Source: an uncultured Aquimarina sp. (GTDB taxonomy: Bacteria; Bacteroidota; Bacteroidia; Flavobacteriales; Flavobacteriaceae). From it: DNA of 64,000 nucleotides. Positions 52,524 through 61,900 of this stretch are shown here, in pieces. The notes under the pieces were generated by a model. The model saw nothing but the letters and a program-made list of their open reading frames with translations. It was not told the origin of the DNA and did no database searches. The position numbers and the translations under genes are program-made. The stretch is from contig CANNFM010000001.1 of the NCBI GenBank assembly GCA_947503835.1, positions 1 to 64,000 on the forward strand. The letters run 5' to 3'. How positions within the stretch are numbered: the first letter of the stretch is position 1; each line of letters starts with the position of its first letter.

Positions 52524-53507
52524 TTAAACCAGGTAAAAGAATGTAAATACAAATACCCAAACCAAATCTACAAAGTGCCAGTATAAACCAACTTTTTCTA
52601 CCATCTCATAATTCTTTCTTCTCTCATATGTACCTAAAATCACATTGATAAAGATGATGATATTAATAATTACACCGGATAATACGTGAAAACCGTGAAA
52701 ACCAGTAATAAAGAAAAAGAAGTTTGCAAACAAGGGTGTACCGTATTCGTTATGTACCAGGTTTGCTCCTTCAACTATACCTATAGCGTCTGCATTTAAT
52801 CTTTTTAGAGATTCTTCTCTTGACAAAACAGTTTTCTCTCCTTCTGCGGTAAGTATCTGAGTTCGTATCAAGACATCACTACGCTTAGCAAAACCTGCTC
52901 TTATCTCCTCTATAGTATAGGTAGGAAGCGTAGCTTCTTTTTCATACCAAATCCCATTTTTCTCTTCGTGTTGAGTTCTATCACTGTGAGTATCTACGAG
53001 AGCTAGCTCTTTCAACCCAACTCTATGCCCTTCGGTGTCAACAAATTGTAATATTTGCCCTGCTTTAGTCTCAACAGCACCATATTCTCCTTTGATGAAG
53101 TTTTTCCACTCCCATGCTTGAGATCCCACAAAAATCGCACCCCCAATTATGGTCCAGAACATATACAGGATTACTTTTTTCTGTTTCATATGATGACCAG
53201 CATCAACGGCAAGTACCATCGTTACAGAAGAAAATATCAATATAAAAGTCATTAATGCCACATAATACATCGGTGCATCTACACCATGTAAAAATGGAAA
53301 GTGATTAAATACTTGATCGGCGATTGGCCATGAATCAATAAATTTAAATCTTGAAAAACCATATGCAGCAAGAAAGCCTGAAAATGTTAGTGCATCTGAA
53401 ACGATGAAAAACCACATCATCATCTTACCATAACTCACCTTAAGTGGCTCGTTACCACCTCCCCAGGTTTTATCCTCTGTACCTGTTTTAGTAACAGCTG
53501 TTTCCAT
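52524..53507 (-). CDS. Cytochrome c oxidase subunit III with large insertion
   Basis: A 327-residue heme-copper oxidase subunit III. Conserved family segments are MMMWFFIVSDALTFSGFLAAY, FFFFITGFHGFHVLSG and GLYWHFVDLVWVFVFTFFYLV. Between the third helix (about 112-131) and the next (about 258-278) lies a hydrophilic insertion of roughly 115 residues (GAVETKAGQILQ to VEGANLVHNEY) absent from textbook subunit III. Its side of the membrane cannot be fixed by eye. A second subunit III gene lies just upstream, so one of them may be the paralogue that pairs with the alternative complex. Confidence 0.9.
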   Translation of the reverse strand: METAVTKTGTEDKTWGGGNEPLKVSYGKMMMWFFIVSDALTFSGFLAAYGFSRFKFIDSWPIADQVFNHFPFLHGVDAPMYYVALMTFILIFSSVTMVLAVDAGHHMKQKKVILYMFWTIIGGAIFVGSQAWEWKNFIKGEYGAVETKAGQILQFVDTEGHRVGLKELALVDTHSDRTQHEEKNGIWYEKEATLPTYTIEEIRAGFAKRSDVLIRTQILTAEGEKTVLSREESLKRLNADAIGIVEGANLVHNEYGTPLFANFFFFITGFHGFHVLSGVIINIIIFINVILGTYERRKNYEMVEKVGLYWHFVDLVWVFVFTFFYLV

Positions 53508-53537
53508 ATAAAGAATTTGGTATTGTTAAATTTTCCA

Positions 53538-53545
53538 CAAAAATA
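53538..53545 (-). promoter_or_regulatory. Candidate -7 element before the second COX subunit III gene
   Basis: Minus strand TATTTTTG, exact TAnnTTTG, 31 bp before the start. The nearest TTG is 24 bp further up, slightly long. Confidence 0.35.
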
Positions 53546-53647
53546 ATCAATTTTATCATTTCAGCTGCTCAAATTTATTTTTTAATTAAGTCAGATCTAA
53601 TTCATAGAAGTATTCTATTTTATTGACATCTGGTCAATGAATAGTCT

Positions 53648-54229
53648 TTACTTCACGAAATACAAAAATAAAAAGAGATAAACCCACAGAAAATCAACAA
53701 AATGCCAGTACATAGCACCTAATTCGAGACCTAGAGTTTGACCTGTTTTATATTTTTGTTTAAAATGATTATAAATTACAACTAAAAGCACTAAGATTCC
53801 ACCGACTATGTGCGCTAAATGCGTTACTACAATAATAAACATAAATGTACTAACAATATTTGAGGTCGGACCGGTAAAATGATATCCTTGTCTAATTATA
53901 TCCGAAAAGCCTTCGAATTGAAGGAATACAAATGTTATCCCTAAAACAAGAGTAGAGAGCAATAAGATTGTTGCCAGTTTTCTATTCTCGTTTTCGATTG
54001 CTTTTTTTACCAGGTAAAAAGTAATACTACTCGCTATAATCACTAAAATACTATATACAAAAGCTTGTGGAAAAACAAGATCTGTAGACCAGTCTTTTCT
54101 GGTTTTACTCACTACATATGCACTTGTAAGTCCTGCAAACACCATAGCCATACTCACCATAGCAAACCACATCATGGTTTTTTTTGCTCTTTTTATTTTT
54201 TCGTCTGTTGTTCCTTCTGTTAAATCCAT
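53648..54229 (-). CDS. Cytochrome c oxidase subunit III (short)
   Basis: A 193-residue heme-copper oxidase subunit III with five likely helices. MMWFAMVSMAMVFAGLTSAYVV, TFMFIIVVTHLAHIVGGILVLLVV and GAMYWHFVDFLWVYLFLFLYF match the family. It lacks the insertion of the neighbouring subunit III. The start overlaps the end of ctaB by 10 bp, so the genes are coupled. Confidence 0.93.
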   Translation of the reverse strand: MDLTEGTTDEKIKRAKKTMMWFAMVSMAMVFAGLTSAYVVSKTRKDWSTDLVFPQAFVYSILVIIASSITFYLVKKAIENENRKLATILLLSTLVLGITFVFLQFEGFSDIIRQGYHFTGPTSNIVSTFMFIIVVTHLAHIVGGILVLLVVIYNHFKQKYKTGQTLGLELGAMYWHFVDFLWVYLFLFLYFVK

Positions 54230-55131
54230 ACTCTAATAAATTTATCTGCCACATAAATAACCTGAAGCAGCGTAATGTACAAAACACTCATTAGCATAAG
54301 CTGTTTTGCAGTTTTAGCATCTCTAACCTTGTATAAACGAATTGCTGATTTCAATAAAATTAACCCTAATACCAAAATAACAACCCCCGAAACTGGAGTT
54401 AGATACAGTTTTCCTGTAACCCCAAATACCGGAATTAAAGAGGTAACAATTGTCCAAATTGTATACACAATCACCTGAGTTGCTGTTCCCTGATCTCTTT
54501 TGCCAGTGGGTAACATAAAAAACCCTCCTTTTTTGTAATCTTCATATAAAAACCAACCAATCGCCCAAAAATGAGGGAACTGCCAAAAGAATTGCACCAT
54601 AAACAATGTCCCCGGTTCTATACCAAAATCATCGGTAGCGGCTACCCAGCCCAACATAAAAGGAATTGCCCCAGGAATTGCACCCACAAAAACAGATAAT
54701 GGGGTCTTTGTTTTTAATGGGGTATATAAGCTTACATAAATAAATATTGAAATTGCCCCAAACATTGCCGTTTGTGGATTGATCACGTACAATACAGCAA
54801 TACCAGCAATAGTAAAAAGAGTAGCAATAGCAAATGCTGTATTTACAGACATTCTTCCGGATGGAATTGGTCTATTCTTGGTACGGTCCATCAATTTATC
54901 CAAATCTCTTTCTATAATCTGGTTAAAAGCATTTGAAGCACCTACCATAAAATACCCTCCGATGGCAAGAAGCAAAAGTGTACTCCAGGAAACAGTTTCT
55001 ACACCAAGCAAGTATCCTGCAATAGAAGAAAAAACTACACTTAACGCCAAACGCATTTTGGTAATTTCTTTAAAATCCTGAACAACAGAAACTTTTGCAG
55101 TATTGATTTGGGTTACACTCAAATTTTGCAC
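54220..55131 (-). CDS. ctaB: Protoheme IX farnesyltransferase (heme O synthase)
   Basis: A 303-residue polytopic UbiA-family enzyme that farnesylates heme B for the oxidase. The first aspartate-rich motif is ASNAFNQIIERDLDKLMDRTKNRPIPSG (D near 96/100), typical of CtaB/CyoE, and the second loop has WQFPHFWAIGWFLYEDYKKGG. First gene of the oxidase cluster, with a consensus promoter at 55164-55194. Confidence 0.95.
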   Translation of the reverse strand: MQNLSVTQINTAKVSVVQDFKEITKMRLALSVVFSSIAGYLLGVETVSWSTLLLLAIGGYFMVGASNAFNQIIERDLDKLMDRTKNRPIPSGRMSVNTAFAIATLFTIAGIAVLYVINPQTAMFGAISIFIYVSLYTPLKTKTPLSVFVGAIPGAIPFMLGWVAATDDFGIEPGTLFMVQFFWQFPHFWAIGWFLYEDYKKGGFFMLPTGKRDQGTATQVIVYTIWTIVTSLIPVFGVTGKLYLTPVSGVVILVLGLILLKSAIRLYKVRDAKTAKQLMLMSVLYITLLQVIYVADKFIRVWI

Positions 55132-55163
55132 GGTATCGTATTAGCTTTTTTTTAAAAGTGGTG

Positions 55164-55194
55164 CAAAGATATATCTTAAAAGCTTTTTAGACAA
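55164..55194 (-). promoter_or_regulatory. Promoter of the ctaB-cox cluster
   Basis: Minus strand TTG (55194-55192), 20-bp spacer, TATCTTTG (55171-55164), exact consensus; leader about 27 nt. Confidence 0.68.
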
Positions 55195-55350
55195 CTTATA
55201 CCTCTCTATAATTCACCTTTTAACAACTACGAATATGATTAACCTTTGTAAAAAGCTTTTTAAAACATTTTTTGTAATTATGAAACGAAGCAAAAGTAAT
55301 TTTTGTAATTTGAATTCGACAGAAATACCACACAAAACACTTTCACTCTT

Positions 55351-56220
55351 ATGAAAAGGCTATTTATTCTAGGATTATCGATATTTTGGATCACTTCTAA
55401 TGCACAAAAAAAAGAAGTTAACATTGCTATACATCCATTATCAGAAAATACGTATATGCTCACAGGCCAAGGTGGAAACATTGGTGTTTTTAAAAACGAA
55501 AAAGGATTATTTATCATCGATGATCAATTTGCACGCTTATCTAATAAAATTCTTGAAAAACTAAAAACCATAAGCGATCAACCTGTAACTATGGTAATTA
55601 ACACACATTATCATGGAGATCATACAGGAGGTAATGAAAATATGGCCAAACAAGGTGCAACTATTTTTGCTCAAAAAAATGTACGGTCAAGAATGGAAAG
55701 TAAACAAAAAGAAAACAGAGGTATAATCCCTACATCCTTGCCAGTAATCACTTTTGACGTAGGACTACAATTATATTTTAAAAATGAAAATGTAAAAGCT
55801 TTCCATGTTCATAATGCACATACAGATGGAGATACTATGGTGTATTTTGTTAATGGAAATGTGCTACATATGGGAGATACATTTTTTAACGGACGTTACC
55901 CGTATATAGATCTAAAATCAGGAGGAAGCATCAAAGGGTATATAAAAGCCTCGGAAAAGGCATTAATGATCACAAATGATGATACTAAAATCATTCCTGG
56001 TCACGGAAAATTAGCTACAAAAAAAGATCTTGAAGGTTTTTCGAGAATGCTGAAAGAAATTACCAACAACATTCAAAAGGAAATTGATGTCGGGAAATCT
56101 GAGAATGAAATCATAAAAAACATCAAACTAACCGCGTCTTATGATGCTAAAGGTTTTGGAGATGGTTTTATCAACTCAGAACGTATGCGGAAAACAATTT
56201 ATCAGAGTCTTACGAAATAG
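55351..56220 (+). CDS. Secreted MBL-fold metallo-hydrolase
   Basis: A 289-residue metallo-beta-lactamase-fold protein with a signal peptide (about 1-18). The zinc motif HxHxDH is complete (H86-Y-H88-G-D90-H91 in THYHGDHTGGN), with a later H in NAHTDGDTMVYF and PGHGKLA. It resembles periplasmic MBL proteins related to subclass B1/quinoprotein-hydrolase types rather than a proven antibiotic-resistance enzyme. The gene stands alone on the plus strand, divergent from the ctaB cluster. Confidence 0.88.
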   Translation: MKRLFILGLSIFWITSNAQKKEVNIAIHPLSENTYMLTGQGGNIGVFKNEKGLFIIDDQFARLSNKILEKLKTISDQPVTMVINTHYHGDHTGGNENMAKQGATIFAQKNVRSRMESKQKENRGIIPTSLPVITFDVGLQLYFKNENVKAFHVHNAHTDGDTMVYFVNGNVLHMGDTFFNGRYPYIDLKSGGSIKGYIKASEKALMITNDDTKIIPGHGKLATKKDLEGFSRMLKEITNNIQKEIDVGKSENEIIKNIKLTASYDAKGFGDGFINSERMRKTIYQSLTK

Positions 56221-56239
56221 CATATCATTTTATAATTTT

Positions 56240-56277
56240 AAAAAGGTTCGGTGATCAATAACCACCGAACCTTTTTA
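56240..56277. terminator. Bidirectional terminator between the MBL and TonB genes
   Basis: Stem AAAAGGTTCGGTG / CACCGAACCTTTT (13 bp, 9-nt loop) with A/T tails on both sides, between convergent genes. Confidence 0.92.
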
Positions 56278-56278
56278 T

Positions 56279-57022
56279 TTAATTCTGGATCTTAAAAACA
56301 ATGGGTAATTGATATCTTACGGTTACAGGCTTTCCTCTTTGTTTTCCTGGAGTCATTTCAGGAAATAAATTAACAACCCTCTTCGCCTCTTTTTCCAGCT
56401 TAGGATGTGGAGCCCGAATTTGAATGTTTTTAATCATTCCACTAGCATCAACATCAAATTGTGTATAAATTCTCTGAACACCTGACAACCCATATCTTTC
56501 TCCCAAATCGGTATTAAATTTTCTAGACACAATTTTACCAATCTTTTCAGAAAAACACGCAGCCTTTTCTTCGTTAGTACTTAATTTTTCGCAACCTGGA
56601 AAAATTGGAACCGCTTCAACCTTTGTAAAAGGAAAATTTTTTGGTTCCTCCTCGGGAAGTATGTTTTCTATTGCATCTGGGTTAAAAGGTTCAACAGTTT
56701 TAGACTGTTCTACATTTTTAAACTCCTTTGTCATCTCCTTAATTAGATGATCATCTGGAACCTCCCTAAATTCTTGAGGATCTTTTACTACTATTCTTGT
56801 TTCTGCAATAGTCTTAGGCTCTGGCTCTTTATGAACCTGAAAAATCTCATTCCAAACGGGATCTTCTTCTGGTATTTCTGTAATCAAATTTTGATCATAA
56901 ACTACAGATTTTGCAGTATACACCTCAAACATAAAAAAAGTAAATAAAAGACTTGCTATAAGTCCAATCTGAAAGTTCACCAATGTACTTTTTCGTACAT
57001 TAGCATCGTGCTTGTTACTCAT
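56279..57022 (-). CDS. TonB-like energy transducer, low-proline form
   Basis: A 247-residue protein with a cytoplasmic tail, one membrane helix (about 13-34), an acidic spacer and a TonB C-terminal domain (about 165-247, GLSGVQRIYTQFDVDASGMIKNIQIRAPHP). The PIFPGCE motif just before the domain is common in Bacteroidota TonB proteins. Unlike its neighbour it has no polyproline run in the spacer. It follows the other TonB gene, separated by a terminator. Confidence 0.88.
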   Translation of the reverse strand: MSNKHDANVRKSTLVNFQIGLIASLLFTFFMFEVYTAKSVVYDQNLITEIPEEDPVWNEIFQVHKEPEPKTIAETRIVVKDPQEFREVPDDHLIKEMTKEFKNVEQSKTVEPFNPDAIENILPEEEPKNFPFTKVEAVPIFPGCEKLSTNEEKAACFSEKIGKIVSRKFNTDLGERYGLSGVQRIYTQFDVDASGMIKNIQIRAPHPKLEKEAKRVVNLFPEMTPGKQRGKPVTVRYQLPIVFKIQN

Positions 57023-57071
57023 AATATTTAGTTTTAACGTTACAATTAAAATCTAAATCAACAAGTATACC

Positions 57072-57108
57072 AAAAAAGAATCCCGTCTACTGTATAGTGA
57101 CGGGATTC
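57072..57108 (-). terminator. Terminator between the two TonB genes
   Basis: Minus strand stem GAATCCCGTC / GACGGGATTC (10 bp, 11-nt loop) followed by six T; 26 bp after the stop of the upstream TonB gene. Confidence 0.9.
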
Positions 57109-57133
57109 TGATATATAAAAAGTATTTATTTTC

Positions 57134-57859
57134 TTAGTCTTGCACTTGGAAAACTATTGGCAGAGAGTATAATACCCCTACTGCTTTTCCTCTTTGTTTT
57201 CCTGGAGTCATTTTTGGTAATAACTTCACTACTCGCTGTGCTTCTTTTTCTAATCTTGGGTGTGGCCCTCTAGCTTGAACACCTACAATGTTACCGCTTC
57301 TATCGATTTTAAATCTCACATAGATTCTATTAACACCAGATAATCCAAGTTCACTTCCTAGTTCTGTATTAAACTTACGGTTAACAAATTTCTTAACCTT
57401 ATCACTCATACATTTCTTTTTTGCAGCATTACCTCCTGCGTTTTCACATCCTGGGAAAATTGGCACATTTTCGATCACTGCAAACGGAACATCTGCAATT
57501 TCTTCTTCATCAGATACATCTTCAACCTCTTCTATTTCTACGATTTCTTCTTCCTGATTTGTCTCGGTAGACTCGATAATCGTCTCTTCAACCTCTTCTT
57601 CATCCTCTACTACATCAATAACTTCTGGAGCAGGTGGTGGAGGTGGAGGTGGTGGAGGTGTATTTAAATTTTGAGTAATTGGAACATCTTCTTCTTCCAA
57701 TTCATCAAGATTAACCTGACCTATATCTATATTACTTCTATCATAGGTTTTCCACTCTATACCTTGCCATGTTATCAAAAGAACGAAAATAAGCCCTAAT
57801 TGAAGGAATAAGGTGCTTTTTTTAGTTAAATCTGCTTTAGGATTTTTCTTTGGTTCCAT
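57134..57859 (-). CDS. TonB-like energy transducer, polyproline form
   Basis: A 241-residue TonB homologue with one membrane helix (about 14-33), a run of nine prolines (TPPPPPPPPPAPE, around residue 67-79), a very acidic spacer and a C-terminal TonB domain (about 160-241). It shares with the neighbouring TonB gene the PIFPGCE motif and GLSGVNRIYVRFKIDRSG-type strand, showing tandem duplication. It would energise outer-membrane transport together with ExbB/ExbD, which are not in the window. Confidence 0.9.
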   Translation of the reverse strand: MEPKKNPKADLTKKSTLFLQLGLIFVLLITWQGIEWKTYDRSNIDIGQVNLDELEEEDVPITQNLNTPPPPPPPPPAPEVIDVVEDEEEVEETIIESTETNQEEEIVEIEEVEDVSDEEEIADVPFAVIENVPIFPGCENAGGNAAKKKCMSDKVKKFVNRKFNTELGSELGLSGVNRIYVRFKIDRSGNIVGVQARGPHPRLEKEAQRVVKLLPKMTPGKQRGKAVGVLYSLPIVFQVQD

Positions 57860-58007
57860 ATTATATATTACGTTATAGGATTGCTAAAATAGCTAATTTC
57901 TTTTGTATTTTCCAATTAAAGATAAAAATGTAAACTAAAAAATAAGTTTTTTAACTTTTACCCCGTTTATCTATCAAAATAAAAACCATCATAAAGTTTT
58001 TACTTAA

Positions 58008-58445
58008 TTAACTCTTCTTTTCGTTTCCTTGAAAACTAACCAATTTATTTTCAAGTACTTTTAAAAATAATACCGCAAAAATTATACCGCTTGTATTTGC
58101 CATTACATCATACCATTCAAAACTTCGGTAACTGGTTAAAAGAAATTGCATTGACTCCATAAGAAATCCATACAAAAAACAAATAATCATGGCCTTTGTT
58201 ATACCACGAACAAAGTTTTGTTTTTCCTTTTTTCTGAAAAAGAAAAATAAAAACCACACCATTGTGAATATGAAATACGCAATACAGTGTGCTATTTTAT
58301 CACTTCCTTTTACATCAAAACCAATAGGACTTGTAAATCTTGCTAAAGAAGCCCATGTTATGACACCAGTCGACAAAACAACTGGTACAAAAAAGTATTT
58401 ATGCCCCAATAATTTCTTTATATCCATCAGCTGATAATAAATCAT
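58008..58445 (-). CDS. VanZ-like family membrane protein
   Basis: A 145-residue membrane protein of the VanZ-like family with about four helices (FFVPVVLSTGVITWASLA, IAHCIAYFIFTMVWFLFFF, AMIICFLYGFLMESMQFLLT, DVMANTSGIIFAVLFLKVL). The family motif EWYDVMANTSG is clear. The first ATG (58445) overlaps gcvH by 47 bp, and a second ATG at 58427 by 29 bp; which is used is unsettled. Function of chromosomal VanZ-like proteins is mostly unknown. Confidence 0.82.
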   Translation of the reverse strand: MIYYQLMDIKKLLGHKYFFVPVVLSTGVITWASLARFTSPIGFDVKGSDKIAHCIAYFIFTMVWFLFFFFRKKEKQNFVRGITKAMIICFLYGFLMESMQFLLTSYRSFEWYDVMANTSGIIFAVLFLKVLENKLVSFQGNEKKS

Positions 58446-58779
58446 CTACTTGAGATGGATCCGATATTTTAATCTTTACCATCCAACCGTCTCCATAAGG
58501 ATCATTATTTACCAATTCTGGATCTGTCTCTAAGGTTTCATTAAATTCGATAATTTCCCCTGTTAGCGGAAGAAATAAGTCTGAAACCGTCTTTACAGCT
58601 TCAACTGTACCGAAGACTTCTTCTTGCTCAAGTTCTTCTCCTAAGGTTTCTACCTCTACATAAACGATATCACCTAATTCGCCTTGTGCAAAATCGGTTA
58701 TACCAACCGTAGCAATATCACCGTCTATCTTGATCCATTCGTGATCTTTAGTATATTTTAATTCTGAAGGAATATTCAT
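58399..58779 (-). CDS. gcvH: Glycine cleavage system H protein
   Basis: A 126-residue lipoyl carrier protein of the glycine cleavage system. The lipoylated lysine is K63 in VEAVKTVSDLF, and GDIVYVEVETLGEELEQEEVFG and LPLTGEIIEFNETLE complete the fold. It sits between sprA and the VanZ-like gene. Other glycine-cleavage genes are not in the window. Confidence 0.96.
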   Translation of the reverse strand: MNIPSELKYTKDHEWIKIDGDIATVGITDFAQGELGDIVYVEVETLGEELEQEEVFGTVEAVKTVSDLFLPLTGEIIEFNETLETDPELVNNDPYGDGWMVKIKISDPSQVDDLLSADGYKEIIGA

Positions 58780-58914
58780 CCGAAAATATATTTATATGTT
58801 GTTATTATTTTAAGGACGAAAATAAATCTAATTTATCAAATTTTAAGAAATCCTGATAAAAAATTATCAAAAATCAATTGTCGATACCTTTTTTTCAAAA
58901 AATAATTATCAATC
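58780..58914. other. Intergenic region between sprA and gcvH
   Basis: 135 bp, AT-rich. No exact promoter; a near-match TATTTTCG sits close to the gcvH start. No clear terminator after sprA. Confidence 0.45.
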
Positions 58915-61900
58915 TTAATTTCCGAAGTTATATCTCAATGTAAATCCTCCGCGTATAGTCGTCTGCGGAAAAGCAGTTGATATAGAATACTCAGAAAATG
59001 TATGATCATAAAAGAATAAAGCCGTTAGATTTTTACTAAGAGCGTAATCTGCTGTAAACTTCAATCCATAAATATCCTGACCTGCAGTAATTTGCGTATT
59101 GTCTAAGTCAAGATATCTCACTAAAGTTTCATTTTGACGCAATGATAAATCTGCTCTAAGATTAAGGTCACTCTTTATAACTTGCTTTCTTCCAGCAATT
59201 CTGGTCGTAAAGGTAAGATCCTGCATCCTATACCCCAGACCAATGATATATTCATTTCCTTGAATTTCGGTAAGCAAATTGTTATCAAAACTTAGCGATA
59301 AGGCTCGATCTTTTTTCCATTCTGCAAGAATTTTTATAGAACTTTTCATTTCCATATCCAATCGCATCAAAGGACTAAATTGCTCTGTTAAATTAACATT
59401 AGAATACAATTCTGGGTTTCTAAAATTACCAGACTGATCTATATCATCACGATTTTGAAATTCCAGATTAGTTTGAAACTGGTTAATTGTATAATTTGCC
59501 CTATATCCATGAGCTATAGAAAAACGCTTAAATCTTTTCTTAAACCACTTTATATTCATCAAACCGGTATACTTTACATCCCAATTAGGTAATGGGACGT
59601 CTCTAAAAGCTCCTTTCTTTACTTTAGAAGCATCAGAACCCGAATATGCAGATAGAAAGGCCGGCAATAATACTGCTTGGTTTGTTTTACCAAAACCTAC
59701 AGGATAACGGTATCCATTAGATTCTTCCTCATCACTTCTAGGAAAATTTGAGGTACCGTAAAACTCTGTAGCCAAACGATCAGCTATTACTTGTCTGTTT
59801 TCTCTAAAATCATCAAATGGCTGAGATGTAAATTGATCACTAGAGCTAAATGCCGTTTTAATAAGCAATGTAGAGATTGTAAAATTACCAAAAGTGTTAG
59901 GCGTAAGTGATTGATATTCTAAATCACTATTTACTCTATAATTTTCGGAATAGGTTTCAGAGTAATTCCTATTTGCACTAATATCAATCTTAAAATCCTT
60001 AAGTAACCCTAAAGAAGCCTGGACATTAAATTGTCTTCCTTCAACTTCTTGATATTGTTCATTATAATCTTCGTACAAAGTAAGCCATCCATTACGTGCT
60101 GCTATGTCTCTTATTTCTGCCTGGCTTCCAAAAGTAAAACCAACAGTCGGTTTTAAAGTACCCACAAAACCAGGCTCTCTGGTGTATCCCGGTAGAAAAA
60201 TACCATTATCTTGTTGATAATTTACACTTATCTTTTTTACCGCTGTAACAAGTCCTATAAGCGTATTATATGCTTTATCACCAACACTTAATTTACCTCT
60301 TCCTTTTCTGGTATTCGTTTTTGAAACCTCTTTTGCATTCTCTAGAGCACCCAGTTGTTTCTTATCATTTTTGCCTTTTGCGCCTTTCTTTTTCTTACTA
60401 TTTCTTCGTCCAGGTTTTCTTTTAGTTAATCCTACATACTTATATAATGTATTCATATCTAGTGACCCATTTACAGTATGCACATTTGCATTTTGAACTG
60501 TATTTCCTAAATCAGGAATATCTTCTAGGGTCTTTAACGCTTCACTTCCTTTTATCCACTGAAAATCTGCATTATATGAATATGTTGCACGCATAAACTT
60601 AAATAGCGGTATTTTCCTGAAAGGAATTTCATAATTAACCTGAAGTTGTTGATTAAGTGTATTAGGATCTCCTATTTCAAAAAATCCACTCCATATATCA
60701 ATAGTATTATCAACTTCATTATTATCATTAATAAAATTTTTGACAATACGATTATTAGCCGAAGTAAAGTTTACATTTAATGACTTAGTCAAATTATAAT
60801 TAAACCCATATTGCCAATCAAAAAGGAAGTTACGCTGAAACAGCGTTGGTAATCTTATATCATCTGGCCCTAAAGTAATATCTCTAAACACCTGTTCATT
60901 ATACTGCCTATTAATATTTGAACTTACAGAAACACTGGTAGGAAGAAGATTAAAGTTAAAATCCTTAAGCAGATCAAAGTACTTGCTCTTTCCTAAAAGT
61001 TTAATTTTCTTAAAAGGTTCTACTTCTTTTGGCTGAAAACTAAAATCATATGTCGCTCCTGCCCTAACATTTTGATCTAATGAACTTTCTATTTCGAAAT
61101 CACGATGATTTGTCTGGTTATAGGTCCCCGAAAATGTAAAGTTCTCTACATCATACGGCATTGGTTTAGCTTCTCCTGTTCTTTCTTTTCGAAGTCCAAT
61201 TATATTAAAGCTTTGTCTTTTTGTGTAATCTGTAGATTGTTTCTCGATCCTCTCTTTTTCTTCGGGGTCTGTTTCACCATCTAATCGATCCTGAAGCTCT
61301 ATATCTTGAAATTCGGGATCAAATTGAGGGGTAATCAACTCCTCTCCCCGACTATAATTAAATGGGATCTGAATCCCCCATTTTTTTGGCAAGAGTTGCC
61401 CTATATTAACATTTGTAGTTAAATCATATTGTTTAAGATCTTCTCTGCTTCGTTCGTTAGGACCTTGCTCGATACTTCCAAACCCAATCGTACTTATTCT
61501 TCCTGAAGCACTTACACTAGCAAAATCTGCAATGTTAGCATCCATACTACCTACAGTAGCCCAACCTCCTTGGTTTTTAAGGTCACTAAGACGCATTTCG
61601 TTAAACCATACGGTTCCGGATTGATCACTACCACTTTCGTTTTTAACACCAACCATAATCACTCTTATATCTCCAAAATTAGGATTACCTTTTATTCCTA
61701 CCCTAAGATTGTTAGGCCCTTCAATAAAATTAAGGTTTGCAGGACTTAAGTTATCATTTCCGAGCACATCTGATTTTACTTGTTGTAGCAATTCTAATGG
61801 TAGACTTAATCTATTTGCTTCTGGCCAAACATCACTTTGAGTTACATCACTAAGATCAGAAACTGCCAAGGGTAATTCTATCTGGTAAAAATTATTGGTG

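Noticed and set aside
55351..56220. Antibiotic-resistance beta-lactamase
   Set aside because: Only the general zinc motif is visible; many secreted MBL-fold proteins have other substrates, so a resistance label is not supported.
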